Position numbers and translations under genes: made by a program. From contig NZ_CP119989.1 of the NCBI RefSeq assembly GCF_029338555.1, forward strand, positions 1,798,001 through 1,862,000: DNA of 64,000 nucleotides. The letters are read 5' to 3'. The DNA comes from Halobaculum marinum (lineage in GTDB: Archaea; Halobacteriota; Halobacteria; Halobacteriales; Haloferacaceae). Below the pieces are notes generated by a model, which was not told the DNA's origin, made no database searches, and saw only the letters and a list, made by a program, of their open reading frames with translations. Position 1 is the stretch's first letter; the number at the start of each line of letters is the position of its first letter. This document shows, piece after piece, positions 24,696-33,270 of this stretch.

Positions 24696-25144
24696 GGGTC
24701 GTCGCGCCCGCCCTTCGCGGACGCGAGTTCGCGGGCCTCACCGTCGGCTCGCACGGTGATCACCGTCGCGTCGAGTTTCCCTTTGAGGAACGACTCGATG
24801 TCCGGGTCGGAGAACAGTTTCTGGATGGTTCGGCGCCAGCGACTCGCCTGCTTGGCACCGATCACGACCACCTCGGCCTGCTCGGCGGCGACCTCGTCGA
24901 GGATGGTCTCCTCGACGAGGAACCCCCGGCGGACGACGTAGCGGACGTTGGGGAGTCCGCCGAACTCGCGCTCGACCGCGCGTTTGAGGCCGGTGCGGGT
25001 CACCTCTTTGCCGTCCTGATACAGATCCACGTGGAGGACGGTCAACTCGGCGTCGCGTTCCTCGGCGATCCGGATCGCCTCCGACAGCGTCGCTCTCGAG
25101 TGTTTCGAGAGTGGGTATCGCACCGGCACGACGACCAGCGTCAT
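24692..25144 (-). CDS. UspA-like protein lacking the ATP-binding glycine motif
   Basis: 150 aa from ATG 25144 (a GTG three codons upstream is possible). The universal-stress fold is visible in TLVVVPVRYPLSKHS, LTVLHVDLY and EVVVIGAKQ, but the G-2x-G-9x-G(S/T) loop is replaced by ASRWRRTIQKLF, so this is a non-ATP-binding (UspA-type) member. Overlaps birA by 4 nt and is probably co-transcribed with it; a functional link is not evident. Confidence 0.85.
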   Translation of the reverse strand: MTLVVVPVRYPLSKHSRATLSEAIRIAEERDAELTVLHVDLYQDGKEVTRTGLKRAVEREFGGLPNVRYVVRRGFLVEETILDEVAAEQAEVVVIGAKQASRWRRTIQKLFSDPDIESFLKGKLDATVITVRADGEARELASAKGGRDDP

Positions 25145-25198
25145 TGTCGACACGACGCACCGGCCCGTGTAAACACTTCCTCTTGTGACACCGCCGAC

Positions 25199-26635
25199 CT
25201 ACTGGTCGCCCGCGGAACCGCCCGACTGCGCGGGCGCTCCGGCGCCGGTCGCGACGCCGCCACCGTCTTCGCCGCCGGATACGCGGCGAATCCGCCCTTC
25301 GACTCGCGGGTCGATGCCGTGCTCGCGGACGTACGCGGCGAGCACCTCGTGTTGGATCCCGTACTCGCCGGCGCGGTGGTGCTCGTCGATGGCGGGGAAC
25401 TCGTGGTCCGAGTGGAGGATGTACTCCGGGGTGGCGACGCGGTAGGTGCGGTCCGGGTCGACCGGGTCGCCGCCGACGGTCGCCGAGACGAGTTCCGCGG
25501 CGTCGTCGTCCCAGACGATGGCGGCACCACTCAGGTGGCCGTGCCACCAGTCGTCCTCGCCGAAGTCGACCACTGCGGCAGACATCTGCCGGAAGGCGTC
25601 GAGCAGTTCCGCACCCGTGAGTTCCACCTCGACGACCGGTTCTTCGAACGGCAGCACCGACAGGAGGTCCGCCAGCGTCACCTCGCCCGCGAGGTCGTGG
25701 CCGAGGCGGAGGCCGCCGGCGTTCTGGAGTCCCACGTCGGCGGCGGCCTCCCACCGGTAGGCGTCGGCGACGAGGTTGCCGATTCGACACTCGCCGCCGT
25801 GGATGGCCGCCTCGGTGCGCTCGATTGGTTCGGCGACGCGACCCACCGGGTCGTCCAGGCCAGCGGCGGCGATGCGCTCGCGGAGGGCGTCGGCGACCCG
25901 TTCGTCGACGGGTGCGCCGTCGGGGCTGTGGCGCGTCACGCTCGCACCGTCGTCGTCGAGCGTCACCTCCAGCACCGTCTCCCCGTTGACCCCCGGGCGC
26001 GTGCAGAGGACGCCGTCGACCTCCTCGGCGCGCTCGCTGTGGACGTGCCCGCCGAGCACGAGGTCGACGCCGTCGACGCGCGCGAGGTCGTCGTCGCCGC
26101 TCCCGAGGTGAGAGACGGCGACGATACGGTCGACGCCCTCCGCGAGGAGGGTGTCGACGCACGCGCGGGCCGCCTCGTACGGGTCGGTGAACGTCATGTC
26201 GGCGGCCATCGGGTTCAGCGAGGGCGTCGTGGGGTCGGTGACGCCGAAGAAGCCGACGCGCTCGCCGTCGACGCGCTCGACCGTCCACGGGACGACGCCC
26301 TCGCGCTCGCCGAACGGCTCGCCGTCCTCGTCGCGGACGTTCGCCGACACCCACGTCTGCGGGGAGTCGACGACGACTTCGCGGGCCGCGTCGGGGCCGA
26401 AGTCGAAGTCGTGGTTCCCGAACGTCTCCACGTCGGTGTCGACGGCGCGGTAGAAGTCGACCGCTTGTCGGCCCTTCGAGACGGTGGCGGCGACGCCGGG
26501 CGACGTGTCGTCGCCCGATCCGACGACGGCGGCGTCCGGGCCGTCGAGGCCGTCGATCAGCCCGGCGAGGCGCCCCGCGCGCTCGGGGTCGTCGTAGACG
26601 TTCTCGATGTCGGAGTAGTGGAGGAACCGAGGCAT
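25199..26635 (-). CDS. 5'-nucleotidase/2',3'-cyclic phosphodiesterase-type metallophosphatase
   Basis: 478 aa. The N-terminal calcineurin-like domain has the two-metal motifs YSD (about residue 8), SGDD (about 39), GNHDFDFG (about 71-78), VSHLG (about 168) and GGHVHS (about 186-191); the C-terminal 5'-nucleotidase substrate domain spans about 230-450 (QNAGGLRLG). No signal peptide, so probably cytoplasmic, unlike secreted UshA. Acts on nucleotides or cyclic nucleotides. The first metal motif is YSDIEN rather than the usual ND-x-H, so the usual His is missing from that position. Confidence 0.87.
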   Translation of the reverse strand: MPRFLHYSDIENVYDDPERAGRLAGLIDGLDGPDAAVVGSGDDTSPGVAATVSKGRQAVDFYRAVDTDVETFGNHDFDFGPDAAREVVVDSPQTWVSANVRDEDGEPFGEREGVVPWTVERVDGERVGFFGVTDPTTPSLNPMAADMTFTDPYEAARACVDTLLAEGVDRIVAVSHLGSGDDDLARVDGVDLVLGGHVHSERAEEVDGVLCTRPGVNGETVLEVTLDDDGASVTRHSPDGAPVDERVADALRERIAAAGLDDPVGRVAEPIERTEAAIHGGECRIGNLVADAYRWEAAADVGLQNAGGLRLGHDLAGEVTLADLLSVLPFEEPVVEVELTGAELLDAFRQMSAAVVDFGEDDWWHGHLSGAAIVWDDDAAELVSATVGGDPVDPDRTYRVATPEYILHSDHEFPAIDEHHRAGEYGIQHEVLAAYVREHGIDPRVEGRIRRVSGGEDGGGVATGAGAPAQSGGSAGDQ

Positions 26636-26735
26636 TCAGTCGTTCGTGTGGTGTGCCGTTCTGGGCAAGAACGCTCCGGGTTCGGTCGACACTGGATCAG
26701 GTGTTCGGCGACGGCGGTGAGTGCGAGTGGTCGGG

Positions 26736-28454
26736 TCAGGGGAACGGGTGGTACGCCCGGTCCGGCTCCGGCTCGAACCCCATCGACGCCGACACCGTCT
26801 CCAGTCTGTCGCCGAAGAACGGCTCGGCGGTGAACAGGGGTTGCGCCTCGGGGACGAGCACGCGGACGCCTTCGAAGCCCAGCGCGGCCACGTCGCGGGT
26901 GGTGAGCCGCGCCGCGTACGCGTCGAGACCGGTGTCGTCGAGGCGGTCGACCACCGCAGCAACTTCGTCGACGCCAGACAGTCCGGCGACTTCCTCGTCG
27001 GTGACGTCCGCCGCCGGGAGCGTCACGTCGGGGTCCACGAACTCGTGGACGCGCTCTGGGAACTCGGCGTACGCGCCGATGGCACCCTGCTCGCCGCTCG
27101 CCTGGTCGGGCCCCATCGCCCGCAGTTCCATCCAGTTCTGGAGCGCCTCCGCCAGCGCACTGCGCGCGGCCGCCGCGGTGTCCAGGTTCGCCGCCGACCC
27201 CATCGCGAAGCGGGGCCACGCGCCCGTCTCGGCGTCGCGGTGGACCGCCACGCCCACGACCGGTACGTCCACGTCCTGCGTGAGCAACAGCGTCGTCACG
27301 GAGAGCCCCTCTGCGCTCGCGCGCTTGCGGAGCGCCTCGAACCCCTCGTCGTCGACGGTCAACCCCATCGGTTCGAACGACGAGTACCACGCGAGCATCG
27401 ACGCGTCGCGCTCGACCGTCTCGTACAGCCCCGACAGGACGGCCTCTGCCGTCGAGTTTCCGAGCCCCAACCCGGTCGTAATCGCGGGTGCGAACCGTTC
27501 GGCGGGCGGGGGGAACACGACGAACTCCGCCGGGAGCGACGCGGACTCGTCGGTCGCGAGGTCGACGCCGCTGACCCACGGAATCGGCTCGTCGGGCGCG
27601 GGTGTCTCGGCGTCGGTCGGTCGGACGAACCGGTCGACCGGAACCGCGTCGACGACGCCCTCCGTCGGCGCCGAGCGGAGCGCCGACGAACGGTACGTGC
27701 CCGCGCAGTAGCGCTCCAGCGCCTCGCCGACGGCCTTCGCGTAGGCGGCGTCCCAGCCGTCGGCGACGCCGGCGGCGAACTCCGCACACCGCACGTCGGC
27801 GAACGTTGCGGTGTCGGTCGTCCGCGCGATGTAGTACGGCGCCGGGAACGACTCGCGCTCGCCCACCTCCGTCACGAGGCCGACGCGGTCGTCGACCGCA
27901 CGGTCCATCCGGTCAACGGCGTCGTCGAGGGCGACCGGGCGGTCGGTCGCCTCGACCTCGAACCCGGTCGGGCCGGCGCCGCAGTCACAGCCGGGCGACG
28001 GGAGGAACACCCGCTCGGGCCCGTCCACCTCGACGACCGTCCCCGCGACTGGCTCGCCGGACAGGTGTTGTATCGCTCGGCGACCGGCGAGCGCGCCGGC
28101 GAACCGGACGGCGCTGCGGGTCCCTCGCGGCGACGCGTCCGTGTTCGGCACGTTCGCGCGGACGCGGTCGCGCAGACAGTCGTAACAGCCGGAGTCGGCG
28201 GAGAAGACGGTGACGGCGGCGTCGAGTCCCTCGATAGGGCGCCCGCCGACGCCGCCCACCTCGACGGCGACCCAGTCGTCGACGAGTCGCGTCGCCGTCC
28301 GGAAGGCGTCGTCGCCGGTGGTGCCGACGACGACGGCGAAGTCGAAGCCGTCGAGCAGGCCCACCTCCACCTCCATCACGTTCGCGTCCACGTCGGCGAA
28401 GGCGCCTCGAATCGGCTCGACCGCGGGGTCGGGACCGACGATGGCGATGTCCAT
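26736..28454 (-). CDS. YcaO-family ATP-dependent cyclodehydratase/thioamidation-type enzyme with fused N-terminal Cys domain
   Basis: 572 aa from ATG 28454. The N-terminal 190 residues form an alpha/beta domain with CYDC (about 95-98) and CDC (about 160), a possible zinc site like the docking module of TOMM cyclodehydratases. The YcaO domain follows: GEALERYCAG (about 250), AEAVLSGLYETVERDA (about 345) and SALAEALQNWMELR (about 435) supply the Glu-rich ATP/Mg site; the protein ends HPFP, recalling the Pro-rich C-terminus of azoline-forming YcaOs. YcaO enzymes phosphorylate a backbone amide to make azolines or thioamides. No TfuA, ThiF, dehydrogenase or precursor peptide gene is adjacent, so the substrate is unknown. 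Confidence 0.85.
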   Translation of the reverse strand: MDIAIVGPDPAVEPIRGAFADVDANVMEVEVGLLDGFDFAVVVGTTGDDAFRTATRLVDDWVAVEVGGVGGRPIEGLDAAVTVFSADSGCYDCLRDRVRANVPNTDASPRGTRSAVRFAGALAGRRAIQHLSGEPVAGTVVEVDGPERVFLPSPGCDCGAGPTGFEVEATDRPVALDDAVDRMDRAVDDRVGLVTEVGERESFPAPYYIARTTDTATFADVRCAEFAAGVADGWDAAYAKAVGEALERYCAGTYRSSALRSAPTEGVVDAVPVDRFVRPTDAETPAPDEPIPWVSGVDLATDESASLPAEFVVFPPPAERFAPAITTGLGLGNSTAEAVLSGLYETVERDASMLAWYSSFEPMGLTVDDEGFEALRKRASAEGLSVTTLLLTQDVDVPVVGVAVHRDAETGAWPRFAMGSAANLDTAAAARSALAEALQNWMELRAMGPDQASGEQGAIGAYAEFPERVHEFVDPDVTLPAADVTDEEVAGLSGVDEVAAVVDRLDDTGLDAYAARLTTRDVAALGFEGVRVLVPEAQPLFTAEPFFGDRLETVSASMGFEPEPDRAYHPFP

Positions 28455-28547
28455 GCCGCGCTCGTGGTGCGATTCGCACAAAAAGGTGGTCGGTCGGACC
28501 GACGCGTCGGACCGCGAACCCCGCCGCGCGTGGTGTCGCAGTTCGTC

Positions 28548-29366
28548 TCAGTTCAGCATCCGGTAGGCGACGCTCGCCAACTCGTCGCTCCCGGCGGTGC
28601 GCAGGCGCTCGTCGCCCAACTTGAGGCGCAGTCGCGGGCGCCCGACGTCGATGGGCACCTTCTCCGTGTCGATGAGGCCCAGGTCCTCCAGCCGGGTCTT
28701 CGTCCGCGAGAACGTCGCCTTCGAGGCGATGCCGACGTCCTCGCCCCACTTGCTGATGTCGTACAGGAGCACGTCGTTCTTGGCGGCCACGAGCAGCGAG
28801 ATGGTGACCTCGTCGAGGCCGTCGCCGTCGCCGCGGGCCGTCTCCAGCGAGTCGAGCACGCTGTCGAAGTCGGCGCGGACCGGTTCGCCGATGTCCTCGT
28901 CGAGCGTCGAGCGGACTCGCGAGAGCCCGGGCGTCCGGAGGTTGAACGTCGCGGCGTCCTCCCAGTGGCTGCGGTACGTCTCGTAGGCGTCGGCGACGAA
29001 CGTCTCGTCGTCTGCCGCCAGGGCGGCGACGTGCTCACCCGCCGAGACGACGGCGTACAGTTCGTCCTCGCCGACGACGAGCGTGTTGTCCGCCCCGTCG
29101 TCGAGTTCGCGCAGCGTCATCTGCCCGGCGTCGACCAGGTCGGCGGCGTCGGCGGCGACGAGGAAGTCGTCCATCACGTCCTTCAGCAGGCGGTCGTCCG
29201 CGAGGACGTGCAACGTCGGGAGGCCCTCGCCGTATCCGGCCGCGATGTCGATCAGCGACTCGATCACCGTCTCGGTCGGGTCGACCACGACGAGGTCGCC
29301 GTCGGCCTCGTCGAGCAGCGCCCGGAGCAGATCCTCCATCGATGATTCGAGTAGGTTCGCGGTCAT
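28548..29366 (-). CDS. tbsP: TbsP-like haloarchaeal transcriptional regulator (DUF5821 type)
   Basis: 272 aa. An N-terminal alpha/beta domain (residues 1-160, opening NLLESSMEDLLRALLDE) resembles a P-loop/Toprim-like sensor fold without a Walker motif. A C-terminal winged helix (about 200-265) contains ISKWGEDVGIASKATFSRTK. TbsP was described in Halobacterium and Haloferax as a suppressor of trmB loss that co-regulates gluconeogenic genes; the assignment here rests on recalled family features and the nearby glyA/folD, so it needs a search. The box TTAAATAT lies 30 nt upstream of ATG 29366. It shares an AT-rich divergent promoter region with the 61-aa gene. Confidence 0.65.
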   Translation of the reverse strand: MTANLLESSMEDLLRALLDEADGDLVVVDPTETVIESLIDIAAGYGEGLPTLHVLADDRLLKDVMDDFLVAADAADLVDAGQMTLRELDDGADNTLVVGEDELYAVVSAGEHVAALAADDETFVADAYETYRSHWEDAATFNLRTPGLSRVRSTLDEDIGEPVRADFDSVLDSLETARGDGDGLDEVTISLLVAAKNDVLLYDISKWGEDVGIASKATFSRTKTRLEDLGLIDTEKVPIDVGRPRLRLKLGDERLRTAGSDELASVAYRMLN

Positions 29367-29515
29367 TGCTATCTACTACAACTCCGGATGGATATTTAAT
29401 ACTAACGGGATTTCCGAGGAATCAAGCACTCTACCGGCAGAATACGACTTCCGGGGGACCGTATAGAAGTCACAGTATACGTGAAATTTAAGTGCAATCA
29501 AGTGTTTGAACGACT
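29367..29515. promoter_or_regulatory. AT-rich divergent promoter region between tbsP and the 61-aa peptide gene
   Basis: 149 bp, much more AT-rich than its surroundings. Leftward TATA-like ATTAAATATCC (29391-29401) serves tbsP. Rightward AAATTTAAG (29484-29492) lies 28 nt before ATG 29516. Between them lie TTTCCGAGGAATC and further AT-rich tracts that could hold regulator sites; no clean TACT-N7/8-GAGTA is present. Confidence 0.55.
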
Positions 29516-29701
29516 ATGGCACGAGAGAAGCTATCAAGCCGCTTGGTGGACTCGACTCCAGTGAACGTCGCCAGTCGTCACCCGCGGGCAGTGACCACCG
29601 CGCTGCTGATGGTCCTACTGCTCCTGTCGGCTGACACCGCCGCCGCGTTCGAGTTCGGCGTCGGCACGCACACCGTCGGTGACGTGTCGCAGGGCCCCTG
29701 A
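29516..29701 (+). CDS. 61-aa protein with one hydrophobic segment
   Basis: 61 aa, leaderless (box 29484-29492). A basic N-terminus (KLSSR, RHPR) is followed by one long hydrophobic stretch (AVTTALLMVLLLLSADTAAA, residues 25-44) and a short polar tail ending QGP. It could be a Sec signal with a 15-residue mature peptide or a single membrane span. It resembles the tiny haloarchaeal RHPR-hydrophobic-AAA proteins (DUF7503-like) of unknown function. Its stop lies 17 nt from the stop of the convergent CHAT gene. Confidence 0.6.
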   Translation: MAREKLSSRLVDSTPVNVASRHPRAVTTALLMVLLLLSADTAAAFEFGVGTHTVGDVSQGP

Positions 29702-29718
29702 TCGACGGCGCCGCCCAG

Positions 29719-31794
29719 TCAGGCCTGACCGAGTGTTGTTTTGAGCGCGTCCGACCAGTGGAGGTCACCGTCGTAGAGGACAGGGTTGTCTGCGTACGCG
29801 AGGAAGTCGACGAGCTGTGCGTGGTCGATGGTGAACTCGACCGACTCGCCCAACAGGTGCGTCTCGTCTGATTCCTGCAGGTACGGTCGGAAGAACCCGC
29901 CCGTGCTCCACGGGCAGCCCATGAAGATGGTCACGTCGTACCGGCCGTCGTCCCGGTCCTCCAGCGTGATGTCGGCGCCGATGACGTCCTCCGACTGGGT
30001 CAGCACGTGCGTGCCGTCGCCGACGACGGCGTAGTCTTTCCCCGTCATGATGCGCCGTCGCGACTTGTCGAGCGCGCGCTCGATGCAGTAGCCGTTCACC
30101 ATCAGCCGCGCGAACATCGTGCCGACCGTCGCCGCCTGACTGTCGAGCACCTCGTTGAACGTCACTCCCCCGGCGACGCTCCCCTTCCGGATCAGTTCGA
30201 TGCCCTCGTGGTACGACCCACAGGCGTTGAGGAAGAACGTCTGGGCGTTCGACTCCGTCAGGCTCGACGCCGAGAGGTAGCCGTCGGCGCATCGCAGTCC
30301 CTCGCGCTCGCAGTGGCCGATGTAGTGGACGAAGTCGTTGCGCGACTCGAACACCGTCGCGAGTTCGTCGACCGTGAGGTGTTCCTCCAGCGTGATGTCG
30401 AGTTCCAGCGCCTCCGCGCGCTCGCGGTAGTGGTCGGCGACCTCGGCGTGCTCCTCGCGCATGTCGCCGTCGTTCAGGATGGCGACCACCGACGTCGGCT
30501 CACCCGCGGCGTCGAGGTAGCGGGCACGGTGCTCGTACGCCTCCGGGATGGTCTTGAACGCGTCGATGGGCACCCCGTCTGCGAGCCACCCGTGGGTCCG
30601 ACCCGGGCCCAGATCCGGCTGGACGAGCTCAACGGAGGCGATATCGCCGGGGTCGGCGCGGTAGAAGTCGTCGAGCGAGTTGTCGAGCCACTCCGTCTCC
30701 GCCAGCGCCGTCGCCGACGCGGTCGTGACGTGGGGGACGTTCGCGATCAGGTGTGACAGCGTCGGCACGTGCTCGTACCGCGGGTCGATGGCCATCGAGA
30801 GGTGCCACTCGGGGAAGCGGTCGGCGACCGTCTCGAACGGCACCTCGGTGTAGGCGTCGAGGCGCTCGGCGGGGGAGGCGGCGTACAGGCGGTCGGCGTC
30901 CAGTCCCAACTCGTCGACCACCGAGGCGACGGCGAGGCCGGAGCCGTACGGGCCGGCGTCGCGGACGACGCAGTCGAGGTAGAAGACGCGTTCGAGCAGC
31001 GACCCGACGGCCGACTCGAACGCCGGGAACGGTGGAAGCGGGTGTTCGCCGCCGGGCGTTTCGATGCGCGGGTCAGCGCCCGCTTCGACGGCGACACGCG
31101 CGCCGACGTAGTGAGCCAACGGTGCGACAGGGAACAGGTAGTTGAGGTCCGGGGGGACGACGATTCGGCAGTCGGGGTCGCCACACTTCTCGCGCACGGA
31201 CTCCGGGACCGACCGACGCTCGCCGAACTCGATGCGCGGGGGTCGGCCCCGCATCGTGGGGAACGAGCGGTCGGCGGTCGCGGTGCGGTGGCCCGCCGGC
31301 AGGGTCGACAGCGCCTCGGCGACGCCGGCGACCGTCCGCGGCACGGTAACCGACTCCGCGTCGCCCTGCACGGTGGTCTTGAATCCGATCGAGACAGCGG
31401 TCTCCGCCGGGAACCGGACGTGGAGACGCTCGTAGTTTGGCTTCTCCAGCGTCGCTGGACCGTCGAAGCGCACGTACGCGTCGACGCGGCTCTCCACGTG
31501 GAGGACGTGAGCGCCGTCCGGCACCGACAGCGGGCCCGTCCCCGAGCCCATGTCGACCAGCCCGCCGGTGTCGACGTCCCACACCGGAGCGTACACCGGC
31601 GGGAACTCCAGTCGCTCGACCGTCCCCGAGAGGACCACGTTCGGGGTGGACGCGTTCGTCAACCCCAACTCGCGCAGGCCGGCGTCCAGCGAGGGGGCCG
31701 TCCCGATCGGTCGCCACCCGTCGGTACCGACCGTGAGCGTGTTCTTGGCGGCGTCGACCGCGCGCAGCCCCTCTTCGGTCGTCTCGACCTTCAT
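29719..31794 (-). CDS. CHAT-domain (caspase-like) protein, uncharacterised haloarchaeal family
   Basis: 691 aa from ATG 31794. The C-terminal third has the CHAT/separase-type dyad: His494 in VHYIGHCE and Cys525 in FFLNACGS, 31 residues apart, followed by a helix-rich region. The region before it (about 420-480, VVAILNDGDMREEHAEVA) looks like the preceding alpha/beta half of the caspase fold. The first 280 residues are beta-rich with no signal peptide or recognised domain; the middle is helical. CHAT proteases cleave specific partners in separase, gasdermin-activating and type III-E CRISPR systems. No CRISPR, gasdermin or kinase gene is adjacent. Substrate and trigger unknown; the dyad makes protease activity likely. 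Confidence 0.75.
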   Translation of the reverse strand: MKVETTEEGLRAVDAAKNTLTVGTDGWRPIGTAPSLDAGLRELGLTNASTPNVVLSGTVERLEFPPVYAPVWDVDTGGLVDMGSGTGPLSVPDGAHVLHVESRVDAYVRFDGPATLEKPNYERLHVRFPAETAVSIGFKTTVQGDAESVTVPRTVAGVAEALSTLPAGHRTATADRSFPTMRGRPPRIEFGERRSVPESVREKCGDPDCRIVVPPDLNYLFPVAPLAHYVGARVAVEAGADPRIETPGGEHPLPPFPAFESAVGSLLERVFYLDCVVRDAGPYGSGLAVASVVDELGLDADRLYAASPAERLDAYTEVPFETVADRFPEWHLSMAIDPRYEHVPTLSHLIANVPHVTTASATALAETEWLDNSLDDFYRADPGDIASVELVQPDLGPGRTHGWLADGVPIDAFKTIPEAYEHRARYLDAAGEPTSVVAILNDGDMREEHAEVADHYRERAEALELDITLEEHLTVDELATVFESRNDFVHYIGHCEREGLRCADGYLSASSLTESNAQTFFLNACGSYHEGIELIRKGSVAGGVTFNEVLDSQAATVGTMFARLMVNGYCIERALDKSRRRIMTGKDYAVVGDGTHVLTQSEDVIGADITLEDRDDGRYDVTIFMGCPWSTGGFFRPYLQESDETHLLGESVEFTIDHAQLVDFLAYADNPVLYDGDLHWSDALKTTLGQA

Positions 31795-31893
31795 CCGAGT
31801 GCCCGAACCTGCGAAGTGACTCCATTTAGCCCTGTCGCCGGTGGCTGCCGCGCCGACGGATGGCTTTTTGTCGCCGCTGACCGGAGGCTCGGT

Positions 31894-33141
31894 ATGGAGT
31901 ATCCCGAAGTCCGCGACACCGATCCTGCCGTCGCCGACGCCCTCGAGGGCGAGGTGCAGCGCCAGCGCGACACCCTGGCGATGATCGCCTCCGAAAACCA
32001 CGTCTCTGAGGCCGTGCTGGAGGCCCAAGGCAGCGCCCTCACCAACAAGTACGCCGAGGGCTACCCCGGCAAGCGCTACTACGCCGGCTGTGAGTTCGCC
32101 GACGACGTGGAGGAACTCGCCATCGAGCGCGCCAAAGAGCTGTGGGGCGCCGAGCACGTCAACGTCCAGCCTCACTCGGGCACGCAGGCGAACATGGCGG
32201 TGTACCTCGCGACGCTGGAACCGGGCGACAAGATCCTCTCGCTCGAACTCGAACACGGCGGCCACCTCAGCCACGGCCACCCCGCGAACTTCACCGGCCA
32301 ACTGTTCGAGGTCGAGCAGTACGGCGTCGACACCGAGACGGGGTACATCGACTACGACGCGCTCGCCGAGCAGGCCGCCGAGTACGATCCCGACATCATC
32401 GTCTCGGGCTTCTCGGCGTACCCGCGCGAGGTCGAGTGGGAGCGCATCCAGGCCGTCGCCGACGACGTCGACGCGTACCACCTCGCGGACATCGCTCACA
32501 TCACGGGGCTGGTCGCCGCGGGCGTCCACGAGTCGCCGGTCGGCGTCGCGGACTTCGTCACCGGGTCGACGCACAAGACGATCCGCGCGGGCCGCGGCGG
32601 CATCGTCATGTGCGGTGAGGAGCACGCCTCCGACATCGACTCTGCCGTCTTCCCCGGCGGGCAGGGCGGTCCCCTGATGCACAACATCGCCGGCAAGGCC
32701 GTCGGCTTCGGCGAGGCGCTCGAACCCGAGTTCGGCGAGTACGCCCAGCAGGTGATCGACAACGCCGAGGCGCTCGCAGAGTCGTTCGCCGACAACGGGC
32801 TAGAGGTCGTCTCCGGCGGCACCGACACCCACCTCGTGCTCGTCGACCTGCGCGAGTCCCACCCCGACACCACCGGCGGCGACGCCGAGGACGCCCTCGC
32901 CGACGCCGGCATCGTCCTCAACGCCAACACCGTCCCCGGCGAGACGCGCTCGGCGTTCAACCCCTCGGGCATCCGCGCGGGCACCCCCGCGCTCACCACG
33001 CGCGGCTTCGACGAGGAGGACTGCCGCGAGGTCGGCGACCTCATCTACCGCGTCGTCGACAACGTCGAGGACGACGACGTGATCGCGGAGGTGCGCGAGC
33101 GCGTCTCCGAGTTGACCGACGAGCACCCGCTGTACGAGTAA
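31894..33141 (+). CDS. glyA: Serine hydroxymethyltransferase
   Basis: 415 aa. PLP-lysine in GSTHKTIRAGRGG (about residue 227); folate/PLP contacts include AEGYPGKRYYAGC (about 50-62) and SGTQANMAVY (about 93-102). It interconverts serine and glycine, transferring a C1 unit to a tetrahydrofolate. Box CTTTTTG (31864-31870) lies 27 nt upstream of ATG 31894, so it is leaderless. folD follows 129 nt downstream in the same direction. Confidence 0.97.
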   Translation: MEYPEVRDTDPAVADALEGEVQRQRDTLAMIASENHVSEAVLEAQGSALTNKYAEGYPGKRYYAGCEFADDVEELAIERAKELWGAEHVNVQPHSGTQANMAVYLATLEPGDKILSLELEHGGHLSHGHPANFTGQLFEVEQYGVDTETGYIDYDALAEQAAEYDPDIIVSGFSAYPREVEWERIQAVADDVDAYHLADIAHITGLVAAGVHESPVGVADFVTGSTHKTIRAGRGGIVMCGEEHASDIDSAVFPGGQGGPLMHNIAGKAVGFGEALEPEFGEYAQQVIDNAEALAESFADNGLEVVSGGTDTHLVLVDLRESHPDTTGGDAEDALADAGIVLNANTVPGETRSAFNPSGIRAGTPALTTRGFDEEDCREVGDLIYRVVDNVEDDDVIAEVRERVSELTDEHPLYE

Positions 33142-33270
33142 GCGCGGCAGTGTGGCGGTCGGCCACACGCCCGCTTCACACCAACACGTTTGTGCGTATT
33201 TTCACGGTTCTGTAGCCGCGGTTGTGCACGAACCCGAGGATACTTACGCCTCGCCGTTCCCTCAACGCAC

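Noticed and set aside
26721..29345. 874-codon open frame on the plus strand
   Set aside because: Antisense to the YcaO and TbsP-like genes, which have motifs and promoters; the translation is Arg/Val-rich without domains.
31795..32682. N-terminal extension of the CHAT gene frame
   Set aside because: The minus-strand frame stays open upstream of ATG 31794, but this part is antisense to glyA and lacks any conserved feature; ATG 31794 gives a sensible start.
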